The notes: generated by a model not told the origin, from the letters alone. 64,000 nucleotides of DNA from Prevotella sp. (GCA_023666665.1 JAMPBN010000001.1:207498-271497); one strand, 5' to 3'. Shown: positions 43,136 to 52,349, counted from the first letter of the stretch. Translations and numbers: made by a program.

Positions 43136-44329
43136 ATGAATATTCTGCTTAAAGCATTTCTTATAACCATATCTTTCTTGTTGCCGGTCAGCATCTTAGC
43201 CGCTGACCACGATGAAACGCACACCATTGTTTTAGACCCGGGGCATGGCGGAAAAGACTATGGCGCGGTTGGTGCAATAACTAATGAAAAGACTATAAAT
43301 CTAAACGTTGCGCTTGAAGTACGCAGATTGCTTAAAGACAATAAGGACTTCAAAATCGTAATGACCCGCGATGATGACCGCTTCATACCGCTGCAGGAGC
43401 GTGCAAACATTGCCAATAAAAACCACGGAGATTTATTTATCAGCATCCACGTTAACTCTGTAGCCAAGTCAAACAAAAATCGCCTGAATATTGCCGGTGC
43501 ATCGGTCTACACTCTCGGACTGCACCGCACTGCATCTAATCTCGAAGTGGCAAAACGCGAGAACTCCGTTATGGAGCTTGAGCAGGATTATACAACAAAA
43601 TATCAAGGTTTTGACCCCAATTCAGCCGAAAGCTACATAATGTTTGAGTTGAGTCAGAACAAACACCTCGACCAGAGCATCAAATTTGCTGATAAGACAG
43701 TCTTACAGTTGGTTAACAATGCCGGACGCAGAAACCGAGGAGTTTTGCAAGCCGGTTTTTGGGTGCTTCATGCCTCAGCAATGCCCTCTGTGCTGATAGA
43801 GCTGGACTTTATATGCAATCCCACCTCTGAAAAGTTTATGCACAGCAAGGAGGGCGTTAGCAAAATGGCTCGCTCCATAGCAAACGCCATTTTGCAATAT
43901 TTCGGCCACAATTCCCAGGTTGAAGAGGTCATGGCACCGGCCCCCGACCCATGTCCGGAAGTAACCGAACCGGCAATGCCTGCCCCTGTTGTTGAGCAGA
44001 CTAAACAACCCGTCAAAGCCACCGAAGAGGTCACCTCTCCCGAAGCACCCAAACAAGCAGCCGAGACAAAAGAAACAGATGAAAACAAAGACAAAATAAC
44101 ATACAGAATACAAATTCTTGCCGCCGGGAAAAAGATTGCTCCCAACTCTGCAGAATTTAAAGGATTGACCGACATTCAGGAATACACGCAAGGAGGAATG
44201 TACAAATACACGGTCGGAGGAGACTTCTCCACCGAGGCCGAAGCGCTGAAATATCTCTCCAGAAATGTAAAAGGCGCATTCCCGCAGGCATTCATCATCA
44301 AATGGCAAAACGGAAAACGTATCAACTAA
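43136..44329 (+). CDS. N-acetylmuramoyl-L-alanine amidase with C-terminal SPOR-like domain
   Basis: 397 residues from ATG 43136 (MNILLKAFLITISF); a TTG at 43112 lies in the -7 box. A signal peptide is followed by an Amidase_3 domain (~30-255): zinc site VLDPGHGGKDYGA (His37), NEKTINLNVALEV with the Glu ligand, FISIHVNS with a His ligand, and VLIELDFICNP near the catalytic Glu. An acidic Pro-rich linker (~265-320) leads to a SPOR-like domain (ITYRIQILAAGKK, YKYTVGGDFSTEAEALKYL) that would bind denuded septal glycan. It cleaves peptidoglycan at division. The mlaD-type gene follows after four bases. Confidence 0.92.
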   Translation: MNILLKAFLITISFLLPVSILAADHDETHTIVLDPGHGGKDYGAVGAITNEKTINLNVALEVRRLLKDNKDFKIVMTRDDDRFIPLQERANIANKNHGDLFISIHVNSVAKSNKNRLNIAGASVYTLGLHRTASNLEVAKRENSVMELEQDYTTKYQGFDPNSAESYIMFELSQNKHLDQSIKFADKTVLQLVNNAGRRNRGVLQAGFWVLHASAMPSVLIELDFICNPTSEKFMHSKEGVSKMARSIANAILQYFGHNSQVEEVMAPAPDPCPEVTEPAMPAPVVEQTKQPVKATEEVTSPEAPKQAAETKETDENKDKITYRIQILAAGKKIAPNSAEFKGLTDIQEYTQGGMYKYTVGGDFSTEAEALKYLSRNVKGAFPQAFIIKWQNGKRIN

Positions 44330-44333
44330 AAAT

Positions 44334-45233
44334 ATGAATCAGAAAACTAAAAAACTCGTAACCATTGGCCTATCGGCAGTTGTTGCCCTGGCTATATTAT
44401 TTTTTGGAATCAACTACCTGAAAGGTATCAATATTTTCCACAGCTCAAACTATTACTTTGCAGTATATGAAAACGTTACCGGGCTTGCCGTTTCCGCTCC
44501 CGTAAACGCCAACGGTTTCAAGGTTGGTCAGGTTCGCGATATGAAGTATTTATATAACGACCCCGGCCACGTTCAGATTGAGCTTGCTCTTGATGCCGAC
44601 CTTAAAATCACCGAAGGCACCGTTGCAATAATGACAACCGATTTGCTCGGCACCGGCTCGATTACCCTCGAAATCCCGAAAACCGGCAAATATCTGCCCA
44701 AAGGCTCCACTTTGGAATCAACCATAGCATCCGGTCTTATGGATAATCTCAGCTCGGATTTGATGCCGGGAATAACCGGAGTGCTTCCCAAAATTGACTC
44801 CCTGCTCGTTGCCGTTACCAACGTGGTTACCGACCCGAGCCTTGGTGCAGCGCTTAAACGCCTTGATGCAATAACGGCAGATCTGAACACTATGTCGGCA
44901 AACATTGCCAAAGCAACCAAACCCCTGCCGGGCGTGATAGATAACGCCTCGGTTGTTGCATCAAATCTGAATACGATGTCGGCAAAACTCGACACGCTGT
45001 CAACGACGCTGCAAAACCTGCCCCTTGACCAAACTATGGCAAACGTGCAGTCGCTCACACTTAATTTAAAGGAAATCACCGACAAGCTTCAAACAAATGA
45101 ATCTTCGCTCGGTCTGTTAATGAACGACCCGGCACTTTATCAGAACCTGAACAACACGGTTGCAAGTCTTGACTCATTGCTCATAAACATCAAAGCCAAT
45201 CCCAAACGCTACATCAGCATTAAACTTCTCTAA
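44334..45233 (+). CDS. MlaD/MCE-domain protein
   Basis: 299 residues. One N-terminal membrane helix (~8-26), then an MCE domain at ~35-115 (YFAVYENVTGLAVSAPVNAN, GFKVGQVRDMKYL, IMTTDLLGTGSITLEIP). A long helical tail with repeated LNTMSAN and LDTLSTTL segments follows and would extend through the periplasm. It is the substrate-binding subunit of an Mla-type phospholipid transporter; no MlaE/MlaF genes adjoin. It is co-transcribed with the amidase. A hairpin follows the stop. Confidence 0.92.
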   Translation: MNQKTKKLVTIGLSAVVALAILFFGINYLKGINIFHSSNYYFAVYENVTGLAVSAPVNANGFKVGQVRDMKYLYNDPGHVQIELALDADLKITEGTVAIMTTDLLGTGSITLEIPKTGKYLPKGSTLESTIASGLMDNLSSDLMPGITGVLPKIDSLLVAVTNVVTDPSLGAALKRLDAITADLNTMSANIAKATKPLPGVIDNASVVASNLNTMSAKLDTLSTTLQNLPLDQTMANVQSLTLNLKEITDKLQTNESSLGLLMNDPALYQNLNNTVASLDSLLINIKANPKRYISIKLL

Positions 45234-45254
45234 TTTATACTAAGTCTAAATTCA

Positions 45255-45286
45255 GGGCTTTTGGTGAAACACATCGCCAAAAGCCT
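45255..45286 (+). terminator. Hairpin terminator after the mlaD-type gene
   Basis: GGCTTTTGGTGA (45256-45267) pairs with TCGCCAAAAGCC (45274-45285) over 12 bp with one wobble, closed by a further G-T pair. The loop is AACACA. A weak TATTT follows. Confidence 0.7.
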
Positions 45287-45301
45287 ATTTCATATGAAAT
45301 A
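45286..45301. repeat. 16-bp perfect palindrome TATTTCATATGAAATA
   Basis: Exact self-complement over 16 bases, immediately after the terminator hairpin and 225 bases before dnaA. Size and symmetry suit a dimeric regulator site; no regulator is identified. Confidence 0.55.
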
Positions 45302-45526
45302 AAACGGCTCAGTGCAATTGTAAATTTACGCGTTTCACGTTTACGATTTTGCAATTGTTTGAATTAAAGATAATTACATCAACCATATAATTTTTAGGCG
45401 CAACTTGTTGTAAATCAGGATACATATAACTAAATCTTAAAAACCAAATTTCTCGCCGTTTTTTTTTCAACAAAATTAATGCGTACTTTGTAAGCGCAAA
45501 AATAAGCTACATTCATTACCCCACAA

Positions 45527-46915
45527 ATGGAATTAACCCCTCAAGAGAAATGGGAGAAGTGTCGGCGATTGTTTCGCGACAACCTCTCGCAAGAGCAGTT
45601 CGACCATTGGTTCGCGCAAATAATGTTTGCGTCATTTATCAACGGCGAGCTGCACATCGCCGTTCCTTCGCCGTTCTTTAAAGAACAACTCGAAACCAAT
45701 TACCTCGGGCTTCTGCGCAAGGTGCTTCGTCATGTATATGGCGATGGGGTTAAACTTTTCTATCACTATCAGGTCGTAAAGGGTTTGCAGGACACGAATG
45801 TAGCTGAGTCCAGCGCAAAGCCTTCTGCCGCAGTGGGCAATCGTTCAAATGCCGCGAATCCTTTCATAGCCAAAAACGAAGACGAAATAGACTCTCAGCT
45901 GAATCCGCGATACAACTTTGAGAACTATTGCAGCGGCGACTGCAACCTGCTCGCCGAAACAATCGGCAAAGCAATAGCAAAGAACCCCTCGCAGCAAACC
46001 TATAACCCCTTCTTTGTGTTTGGTCCTCCCGGAGTTGGCAAAACCCACCTTGCTCAGGCAATAGGCATCGGAATCAAAGAGACATCTCCGCGTTCGCGTG
46101 TTCTTTATATTACCGCACGACTATTTGAAAGCCAATATACCGCCGCAAACGCCCGTGGTAAAATCAATGAATTCATAGCGTTCTATCAGAATATCGACAC
46201 TCTGATTATTGACGATATTCAGGATTTCATAGGCAAACCCGGCACCCAACGCACCTTCTTCCAAATATTCAATCACCTGCACCTCAATGCAAAGCAGCTC
46301 ATTATGACCTCCGATGTACGTCCCTCCGAAATGGACAATATGGAGGAACGTCTGCTTTCGCGCTTCAAGTGGGGAATGACTTGCGAACTTTTCCGCCCTG
46401 ACTACGATATGCGCGTAAAAGTGCTCCGCCATAAAGCCCAACTCGAAGGCATTGACCTGCCTGAAGATGTTATTGAATATATTGCAGAAAACGTCACTAA
46501 AAGTTTCCGCGAACTTGAGGGCGTGATGGTGTCAATCGTGGCCCACGCAGTTATGGGAGGTCGCTCGCTCGACCTTGGACTTGCCAAAGAAGTGGTTGCC
46601 AACAGCGTGAAGATTCGCCGCCATACCGTGAACTTCGAGATGATTGCCGAGCAAGTTTGCAGCTACTACAATATGTCTACCGACTTGCTTTTCACTCCTA
46701 CCCGCAAGCGCGAAGTCAACGATGTGCGTCAATTGGTTATGTATATGACCAAAAAGCATACCACCCTGCCGCTCACCGGAATCGGCACAAGACTAAACCG
46801 CACGCACGCCACGGTGCTTCACGCGGTCAACAACATTGAAAATCGCCTTGCCATAGAGCCGCAACTTCGTGCCGACCTTGCGGCCATAGAGCAATCGCTT
46901 TCCCCGGTCGGTTAA
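45527..46915 (+). CDS. dnaA: Chromosomal replication initiator DnaA
   Basis: 462 residues. Domain I (~1-90), variable linker II, AAA+ domain III with Walker A GPPGVGKTHLAQAIG (~166-180), Walker B TLIIDDIQDF and the RLLSRFKWGM sensor region, and the domain IV DNA-binding signature GIGTRLNRTHATVLHAVNNI. It melts the origin and loads DnaB. It has no dnaN neighbour, unlike the common dnaA-dnaN order; dnaN is ~14 kb away on the other strand. The ClC gene follows after 35 bases and may be co-transcribed. Confidence 0.97.
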   Translation: MELTPQEKWEKCRRLFRDNLSQEQFDHWFAQIMFASFINGELHIAVPSPFFKEQLETNYLGLLRKVLRHVYGDGVKLFYHYQVVKGLQDTNVAESSAKPSAAVGNRSNAANPFIAKNEDEIDSQLNPRYNFENYCSGDCNLLAETIGKAIAKNPSQQTYNPFFVFGPPGVGKTHLAQAIGIGIKETSPRSRVLYITARLFESQYTAANARGKINEFIAFYQNIDTLIIDDIQDFIGKPGTQRTFFQIFNHLHLNAKQLIMTSDVRPSEMDNMEERLLSRFKWGMTCELFRPDYDMRVKVLRHKAQLEGIDLPEDVIEYIAENVTKSFRELEGVMVSIVAHAVMGGRSLDLGLAKEVVANSVKIRRHTVNFEMIAEQVCSYYNMSTDLLFTPTRKREVNDVRQLVMYMTKKHTTLPLTGIGTRLNRTHATVLHAVNNIENRLAIEPQLRADLAAIEQSLSPVG

Positions 46916-46950
46916 ACAAACTTAACAAGCCACATAAATGTTAATTATTT

Positions 46951-48219
46951 ATGATGGCGAAATTCCGAATATTATTTGCTACGGTCGTTGCCGGCATCAT
47001 CATTGGCGGTGCGGCTTGGGCGGTCAAACACCTTATTGCACTCATTTCTCGTTTTGCAATACAGTGGTTCGACGCAGATCAATCCAATTGGTGGATGATT
47101 ATCCTCGGGCTGCTTTCAATAGTTTTGACAGGATACATAGTCAGACATATCGTCAAGCACCCCCTTGAACACGCAACCGTGCGCATCAAGGCCGACCTCG
47201 CATCCGGCCAAACGTTGCTGCCCTGGAAATTGACAATTGCGCCGTTGGCATTAAACGCTCTGACTCTCGGATTTGGCGGTTCGGCAGGTGCCGAGGGACC
47301 GATTGCTTACTCCGGTGCTGCAATCTCTACAAGAGTTGCAAATATATTTGGTATATCCAAAGATAAATTGGGAGTATTCCTTGCCTGCGGAGCCGGAGCC
47401 GGCATAGCCGCTATTTTCAAAGCTCCTTTGGGCGGAGTATTCTTCACATTAGAGTTGCTTGGATTCGCACTAACCGTTCCTCAAGTCATATTATTGGTGA
47501 TTATGTGTCTGATTGCCGGATTATCAGCTTATGCATTCGGGGATTGTCGCCCCGATATGTTTTTCACCACAATTGACCCATTTGGCTGGAAGTGGTACCT
47601 GCCTGCAACCATTTTAGGTTTGGTCTGCGGACTTTATTCCATATATTACAACAGTGTTGGCCGCTTCACTATGCGGAAATTGCGTAGTATTAAGAAACCG
47701 GCAATCAGAAACATCATTGCCGGCGGAATATTGGGCATATGTCTGTTTATTTTCCCATCGTTATATGGCGAGGGTTATGGGGTACTTGGCGAAGTGCTGA
47801 ATGGAAATATCAACGTGATGGCGGAGGGGACTTTATTGCCGAAATTGTCTGATACTCCGTTAATTGCGCTCGTATTAGGCGGGATATTGCTGGTGAAAAG
47901 TATCGCCACGTATGCAACAAATTCCGGAGGTGGCGTAGCAGGCGAATTTGCTCCGACAATATTTGCCGGAGGTATGCTCGGCGCATTGTTTTCCATCATT
48001 GCCATTACAGTTCCGGTGTGGTCCTTGTTACCGGTCGGCGACTTCATTGTCCTGGCTATGGCGGCAGTTATGGCCGGCACCATTCAAGCTCCATTGATGG
48101 CTATATTCATCGTCGTTGAAATGACCATGAAACTCGAATTGCTATTACCGATATGTTTAACTTCAGTGATAAGTTTTGGAATAACAAAATATTTGAAGTT
48201 TGCCAAAGCAAAACAGTAA
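46951..48219 (+). CDS. ClC-family chloride channel/transporter with altered key residues
   Basis: 422 residues, all membrane helices. The gating glutamate motif is present (GGSAGAEGPIAYSG, Glu115), as is the GxFxP motif (GEFAP, 331-335). Two hallmarks differ. The GSGIP segment with the anion-binding Ser is replaced by EHATVRI (~73-79), and the proton glutamate of E. coli ClcA (E203) is Leu169 in FFTLELLG. The substrate and mechanism (channel, H+ antiport or fluoride-type) are therefore uncertain. ATG codons at 46951 and 46954 are equivalent. There is no regulatory CBS domain. Confidence 0.9.
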   Translation: MMAKFRILFATVVAGIIIGGAAWAVKHLIALISRFAIQWFDADQSNWWMIILGLLSIVLTGYIVRHIVKHPLEHATVRIKADLASGQTLLPWKLTIAPLALNALTLGFGGSAGAEGPIAYSGAAISTRVANIFGISKDKLGVFLACGAGAGIAAIFKAPLGGVFFTLELLGFALTVPQVILLVIMCLIAGLSAYAFGDCRPDMFFTTIDPFGWKWYLPATILGLVCGLYSIYYNSVGRFTMRKLRSIKKPAIRNIIAGGILGICLFIFPSLYGEGYGVLGEVLNGNINVMAEGTLLPKLSDTPLIALVLGGILLVKSIATYATNSGGGVAGEFAPTIFAGGMLGALFSIIAITVPVWSLLPVGDFIVLAMAAVMAGTIQAPLMAIFIVVEMTMKLELLLPICLTSVISFGITKYLKFAKAKQ

Positions 48220-48229
48220 TGTCCTAGTT

Positions 48230-48257
48230 CCCAGCACCTAACACCCAGCACCTAACC
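48230..48257. repeat. 14-bp tandem repeat after the ClC gene
   Basis: Two consecutive units CCCAGCACCTAAC(A/C), 48230-48243 and 48244-48257, identical in 13 of 14 bases, preceded by a partial unit. The gap holds nothing else before the nrdD promoter. Short GGTGCTGGG/GTTAGG tandems of this kind look like dispersed intergenic repeats, but I cannot test that here. Confidence 0.7.
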
Positions 48258-48306
48258 TCCGAAGTTTTCCAAAATGAAAATTGTTGATAAATATTCAATG
48301 TAAAAA

Positions 48307-48337
48307 TTTGTGCTTTTCGGGAATATTCGTACCTTTG
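48307..48337 (+). promoter_or_regulatory. Promoter of nrdDG
   Basis: TTTG (48307-48310), 19-base spacer, TACCTTTG (48330-48337), exact consensus. The ATG is 36 bases further. No repeat resembling an NrdR box pair was recognised. Confidence 0.82.
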
Positions 48338-48373
48338 TTGACAGAAAATTAACCTCTCACAAGATATTCCCCA

Positions 48374-50581
48374 ATGATTCAAACCATTATCAAACGCGAC
48401 GGTCGCGTCGTGGGCTATAACGAAGAAAAAATCAAAGCTGCCATACGCAAGGCAATGCTCACTACCGAGTTCGGTGAAGACGAAGCGCTCATTCAGCGCA
48501 TCGTTGACCGCATCGGCATGAACGGCAAAGACCAAATGACCGTTGAGCAGATTCAAGACTCCGTTGAATTTGAGCTGATGAAGTCGCCGCGCAAGGAAGT
48601 TGCAAAAAAATACATAGCATACCGCAATCAGCGTTCAATTGCCCGCCGAGCCAAAACCCGCGACCTCTTTATGGAAATCATCGCGGCAAAAAACAACGAT
48701 ATTACCCGCGAGAATGCCAATATGAATACCGACTCCCCGGCCGGTATGATGATGAAATTCGCTTCCGAAACCACCAAGCCGTTTGTTGACGACTACCTGC
48801 TGTCGGATGAAGCTCGCGAGGCAGTTCGCCATAACTATATTCACATTCACGACAAGGATTACTACCCCACAAAGTCGCTGACCTGCGTGCAGCACCCCTT
48901 GGACCGCATTCTTGAATATGGTTTTATCGCCGGCCATGGGGAATCACGCCCCGCGAAACGAATTGAAACTGCATCCATTATCGGATGTATCTCACTCGAA
49001 ACTGCCCAAAACGAAATGCATGGCGGACAGGCTATTCCAGCATTCGATTTTTATCTTGCGCCGTTTGTCCGCTCGTCATATATCGAGGAGATTAAAAATC
49101 TGGAGCAAGTATCCGGTAAAGATTTGAGCCATCTTTACAATGCCGAAATAGAAGACTTTATAAAGAAACCCCTTGACGATCTTGAGGGCGAAGCTCGTAT
49201 GCTGCAACACGCTGTTAACCGCACCACTGCCCGAGTACATCAAGCAATGGAAGCATTCATTCATAATATGAATACGATCCATTCGCGTGGAGGCAATCAG
49301 GTGGTTTTCAGCTCCATAAACTACGGCACTGACACATCAGCCGAGGGTCGTTGCATTATTCGCGAACTACTCCACTCCACATACGAGGGTGTAGGCAACG
49401 GTGCAACTGCAATATTCCCGATTCAAATCTGGAAAAAGAAACGCGGCGTAAGTTATCTGCCCGAAGACCGCAACTACGACCTGTATAAACTCGCCTGCAA
49501 GGTGACCGCCCGCAGATTCTTTCCCAACTTTGTGAATCTCGACGCAACATTCAATCAGCACGAAAAGTGGACTCCCGACGACCCCAAGCGTTATCTCTAT
49601 GAAGTGGCAACAATGGGATGCCGCACTCGCGTGTTTGAAAACCGCTACGGCGAAAAGACCTCCATCGGTCGCGGCAACCTGTCGTTCACCACCATCAACA
49701 TTGTCAAGCTCGCCATTGAGCTGATGGGCATTCAAGACCTTCAGGAGCGCATAGACCGCTTCTTTGCAAAACTCGATGAGGTGCTTGATATTACCGCCCA
49801 ACAGCTTCACGACCGCTTTGAGTTCCAAAAAACCGCACTCGCCAAGCAGTTCCCGCTGCTGATGTCACGCCTGTGGAATGGCGCGGAAAATCTTGGCCCG
49901 AACGATACTATTGAATCGGTAATCAATCAGGGCACACTCGGCATCGGATTCATCGGCCTGGCCGAATGTTTGGTAGCTCTTACAGGTAAGCATCACGGCG
50001 AAAGCAACGAGAGCCAGCAATTAGGTCTGCGCATTGTCAGCCATATGCGCTCTCGCGCAAACGAATACTCTGAGAAGTATGGCCATAACTACTCCGTACT
50101 CGCAACTCCGGCCGAGGGCCTGAGCGGCAGATTCACTCGCGGCGACCGCAAGACATTCGGAGTAATCCCCGGCATCACTGATCGTGACTACTATACTAAC
50201 TCCAACCACGTGCCCGTTTACTACCACTGCTCCCCGCGCCACAAAGCGCAAATTGAAGCGCCGTATCACGAACTGACACGCGGCGGCCACATCTTTTACG
50301 TTGAAATCGACGGCGATGCCACCCATAACCCCGAGGCAATCAGCGACATCGTAGACTTGATGGATAAATACAACATCGGCTACGGCTCTGTTAACCATAA
50401 CCGCAACCGCTGCATGCATTGCGGCTATGAAGATGCCACCGAAGGCCTTGAAGTCTGCCCCAAATGCGGGAGTACAAACATTGACAAACTTCAGCGAATC
50501 ACCGGCTATCTCGTGGGAACCACCGACCGCTGGAACTCAGCCAAACTTGCAGAATTACGCGACCGCGTAGTCCACAAATGA
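48374..50581 (+). CDS. nrdD: Anaerobic ribonucleoside-triphosphate reductase
   Basis: 735 residues. It makes dNTPs under anoxia through a glycyl radical. The N-terminal ATP-cone (~1-95; IIKRDGRVVGYNEEKIKAAI) gives allosteric control. The catalytic barrel includes KSLTCVQHPLD and HDKDYYPT. The C-terminus has the zinc site CMHCGY and CPKCGS, then the radical glycine in RITGYLVGT (~715). This is the class III enzyme, consistent with a strict anaerobe. The stop overlaps nrdG by four bases (ATGA). Confidence 0.97.
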   Translation: MIQTIIKRDGRVVGYNEEKIKAAIRKAMLTTEFGEDEALIQRIVDRIGMNGKDQMTVEQIQDSVEFELMKSPRKEVAKKYIAYRNQRSIARRAKTRDLFMEIIAAKNNDITRENANMNTDSPAGMMMKFASETTKPFVDDYLLSDEAREAVRHNYIHIHDKDYYPTKSLTCVQHPLDRILEYGFIAGHGESRPAKRIETASIIGCISLETAQNEMHGGQAIPAFDFYLAPFVRSSYIEEIKNLEQVSGKDLSHLYNAEIEDFIKKPLDDLEGEARMLQHAVNRTTARVHQAMEAFIHNMNTIHSRGGNQVVFSSINYGTDTSAEGRCIIRELLHSTYEGVGNGATAIFPIQIWKKKRGVSYLPEDRNYDLYKLACKVTARRFFPNFVNLDATFNQHEKWTPDDPKRYLYEVATMGCRTRVFENRYGEKTSIGRGNLSFTTINIVKLAIELMGIQDLQERIDRFFAKLDEVLDITAQQLHDRFEFQKTALAKQFPLLMSRLWNGAENLGPNDTIESVINQGTLGIGFIGLAECLVALTGKHHGESNESQQLGLRIVSHMRSRANEYSEKYGHNYSVLATPAEGLSGRFTRGDRKTFGVIPGITDRDYYTNSNHVPVYYHCSPRHKAQIEAPYHELTRGGHIFYVEIDGDATHNPEAISDIVDLMDKYNIGYGSVNHNRNRCMHCGYEDATEGLEVCPKCGSTNIDKLQRITGYLVGTTDRWNSAKLAELRDRVVHK

Positions 50582-51057
50582 GCCATAAATTAAGAGTACT
50601 TCAGATTGCACCCGGGACCTCAGTTGACGGTCCCGGGTTGCGCACTTCAATCTATTTTGCCGGATGCTCTCACCATTGCCCGGAGTGTCACAACCAAATT
50701 TCATGGGACTTTAATGGTGGCGAAGAAATGGAGGTTAAGACTTTGGCGGAAATTGTTATAGCCCACGGCTTTAACGTAACACTCACCGGGGGCGACCCTT
50801 TGCAAACGCCAAACCCCGAAGCCCTGCTTGAGCTGATAAGACTCCTCAAGGACGCAGGACTTACAATCTGGTGCTATACCGGTTACAAATTTGAGGAGCT
50901 TCAGCAATTACCCAAACTAAAGCCGATTATAGACGAACTCGAAGCGATAGTTGACGGTCCCTTCTTAATATCGCAACGCGACATTTCGCTAAGATTCCGA
51001 GGGTCACGCAATCAGCGCATCCTCAACCCTGACGGCAGTCCATTTAACCTTGAATAA
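50578..51057 (+). CDS. nrdG: Anaerobic ribonucleotide reductase activating protein (radical SAM)
   Basis: 159 residues. The radical SAM cluster CSHHCPEC (Cys30, 34, 37) lies in YFAGCSHHCPECHNQISWDF, and the SAM-binding glycine motif LTGGDPLQTP follows. It installs the glycyl radical on NrdD. Start overlaps the nrdD stop. The next gene, a secreted protein, begins 23 bases later and may be carried on the same transcript. Confidence 0.96.
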   Translation: MSHKLRVLQIAPGTSVDGPGLRTSIYFAGCSHHCPECHNQISWDFNGGEEMEVKTLAEIVIAHGFNVTLTGGDPLQTPNPEALLELIRLLKDAGLTIWCYTGYKFEELQQLPKLKPIIDELEAIVDGPFLISQRDISLRFRGSRNQRILNPDGSPFNLE

Positions 51058-51080
51058 TTCACCAAACGATTAGCACGACT

Positions 51081-52349
51081 ATGCATCATAACCAAACTTT
51101 ACGTTCAGCACTTAAATGCGTTCTTCTCGCTGCAGCAATTCCGTCATTTGCGAATGCTGAAACTTTCACCCTTGACCACACCTCGCTCCAAACCTGGATA
51201 GCACCACTAAAGGGCATTTCTCACCAAGACACTTACGAGCATAACTTTAGTGAAGGAGAAATTTCAGCAACTTTTAAAGCTCATTTCACTTCTGATAATT
51301 TTAACTTGGGAGACTTCTTTAGCTCAACATTCACAAAGTATTATCAAGTGAGAAGCGATAAGTCTATGAACGAGTTTTCATTTCAGAGTACGAGCTTTAA
51401 AGACAAATATATCAAGTCAATCATTATTGACGCATTTATGTACGCCAGCACAAATGAGAATCAACAGCTCATTATTGATTGTGGTGAAAACAAGACGTTT
51501 AGCAAACAAATCCCATTAATAAATGCTGCTGTTATTCGAGAGTTGGACACGCCCATTGATTTTCAGCCGATCGAAGTTACCATCGACACGAATATTGAAG
51601 ACGCATTAACTATATCTTTTTTATCCTCCGGAGCTGAATTGGCTTTTAAATCAATCACAATCCATTACACCGATTATGTAGAGCAAGATGCTCCTGAGGT
51701 CACTATGAGCAACACTCAGGTTATCGGGCAACAGATCATACTCGAAACAAATTCTGACAATGCAAAAATCTACTATTCACTAGCTGACGACGACAACTGG
51801 ACAGAATACAACCCGGAAACCAGAATCTTCCTGAGTGAAAGCGGAAACTATAAACTAAGATATAAGGCAACTACCGCTGATGGTACTGTTGAATCAGACA
51901 TAGCGGAAGAATATATATCTGTTGGAGCCGGCTCCGGATTTGATGCCGTGCGCAATGCCCATCAGCCAATCACAGTAAATGGCATTGTGTTAGGACAAGG
52001 AAACGGCTATACGATCGTTGGTGAATCAACAGCTTCCTCGCTCGATGAAGCTATCGCCGTTGAAAACCTCAACCACTCTGCACTTCAGTCAGCCCAAAAC
52101 GGCACAGAAGTGTCAGCCACCGGATTGCATACGGACAAATTTGGCAATAGTATTCCCGCAATCGGCTCTATCTCAGCGTTGTATTTAGACGGTAATTCCT
52201 CTAATCCTACATCAGTCACAGCGCCAACGGCGGCACAAAGCCAAAGTGCGTCATACGACTTGCTTGGGCGGCAAAATATTGCCACAACAAAGCGAATGAT
52301 TGTTATAAAAGATCGCAAACTGCAGCTGCAACCCGGTCGCCGTCAATAG
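51081..52349 (+). CDS. Secreted protein with FN3/chitobiase-C-like domain and T9SS-type tail
   Basis: 422 residues. The signal peptide ends at SFANA. Residues ~25-200 are a beta-rich domain I cannot assign. Residues ~210-285 (IILETNSDNAKIYYSLADDD, GNYKLRYKATTADGTVES) resemble the chitobiase/hexosaminidase C-terminal fold common in Bacteroidales surface proteins. Residues ~290-370 resemble an OB-like segment (ITVNGIVLGQGNGYTIVGES). The end (ASYDLLGRQNIATTKRMIV) is a sorting tail like that of the propeller at 3678-5045. Its last 47 bases overlap the convergent dehydrogenase gene. Role unknown. Confidence 0.78.
   Translation: MHHNQTLRSALKCVLLAAAIPSFANAETFTLDHTSLQTWIAPLKGISHQDTYEHNFSEGEISATFKAHFTSDNFNLGDFFSSTFTKYYQVRSDKSMNEFSFQSTSFKDKYIKSIIIDAFMYASTNENQQLIIDCGENKTFSKQIPLINAAVIRELDTPIDFQPIEVTIDTNIEDALTISFLSSGAELAFKSITIHYTDYVEQDAPEVTMSNTQVIGQQIILETNSDNAKIYYSLADDDNWTEYNPETRIFLSESGNYKLRYKATTADGTVESDIAEEYISVGAGSGFDAVRNAHQPITVNGIVLGQGNGYTIVGESTASSLDEAIAVENLNHSALQSAQNGTEVSATGLHTDKFGNSIPAIGSISALYLDGNSSNPTSVTAPTAAQSQSASYDLLGRQNIATTKRMIVIKDRKLQLQPGRRQ

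Larger units (their letters stand above)
45234..45526. other. Structured AT-rich region upstream of dnaA
   Basis: 293 bases without a gene. It holds the hairpin at 45255-45286, the 16-base palindrome at 45286-45301, the palindrome GTAAATTTAC (45320-45329), a 9-base direct repeat TGCAATTGT (45313-45321 and 45350-45358), and a T9 run near 45470. An imperfect -7-like TACTTTG (45484-45490) precedes the dnaA ATG by 36 bases. I found no TTATNCACA DnaA box on either strand, so I do not call it oriC. It is probably the dnaA regulatory region. Confidence 0.55.

Noticed and set aside
45234..45526. Origin of replication upstream of dnaA
   Set aside because: AT-rich with repeats, but no DnaA box was found on either strand and skew cannot be judged from one window.
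48230..48257. CRISPR array
   Set aside because: Only two directly adjacent 14-mers with no spacers and no cas genes.
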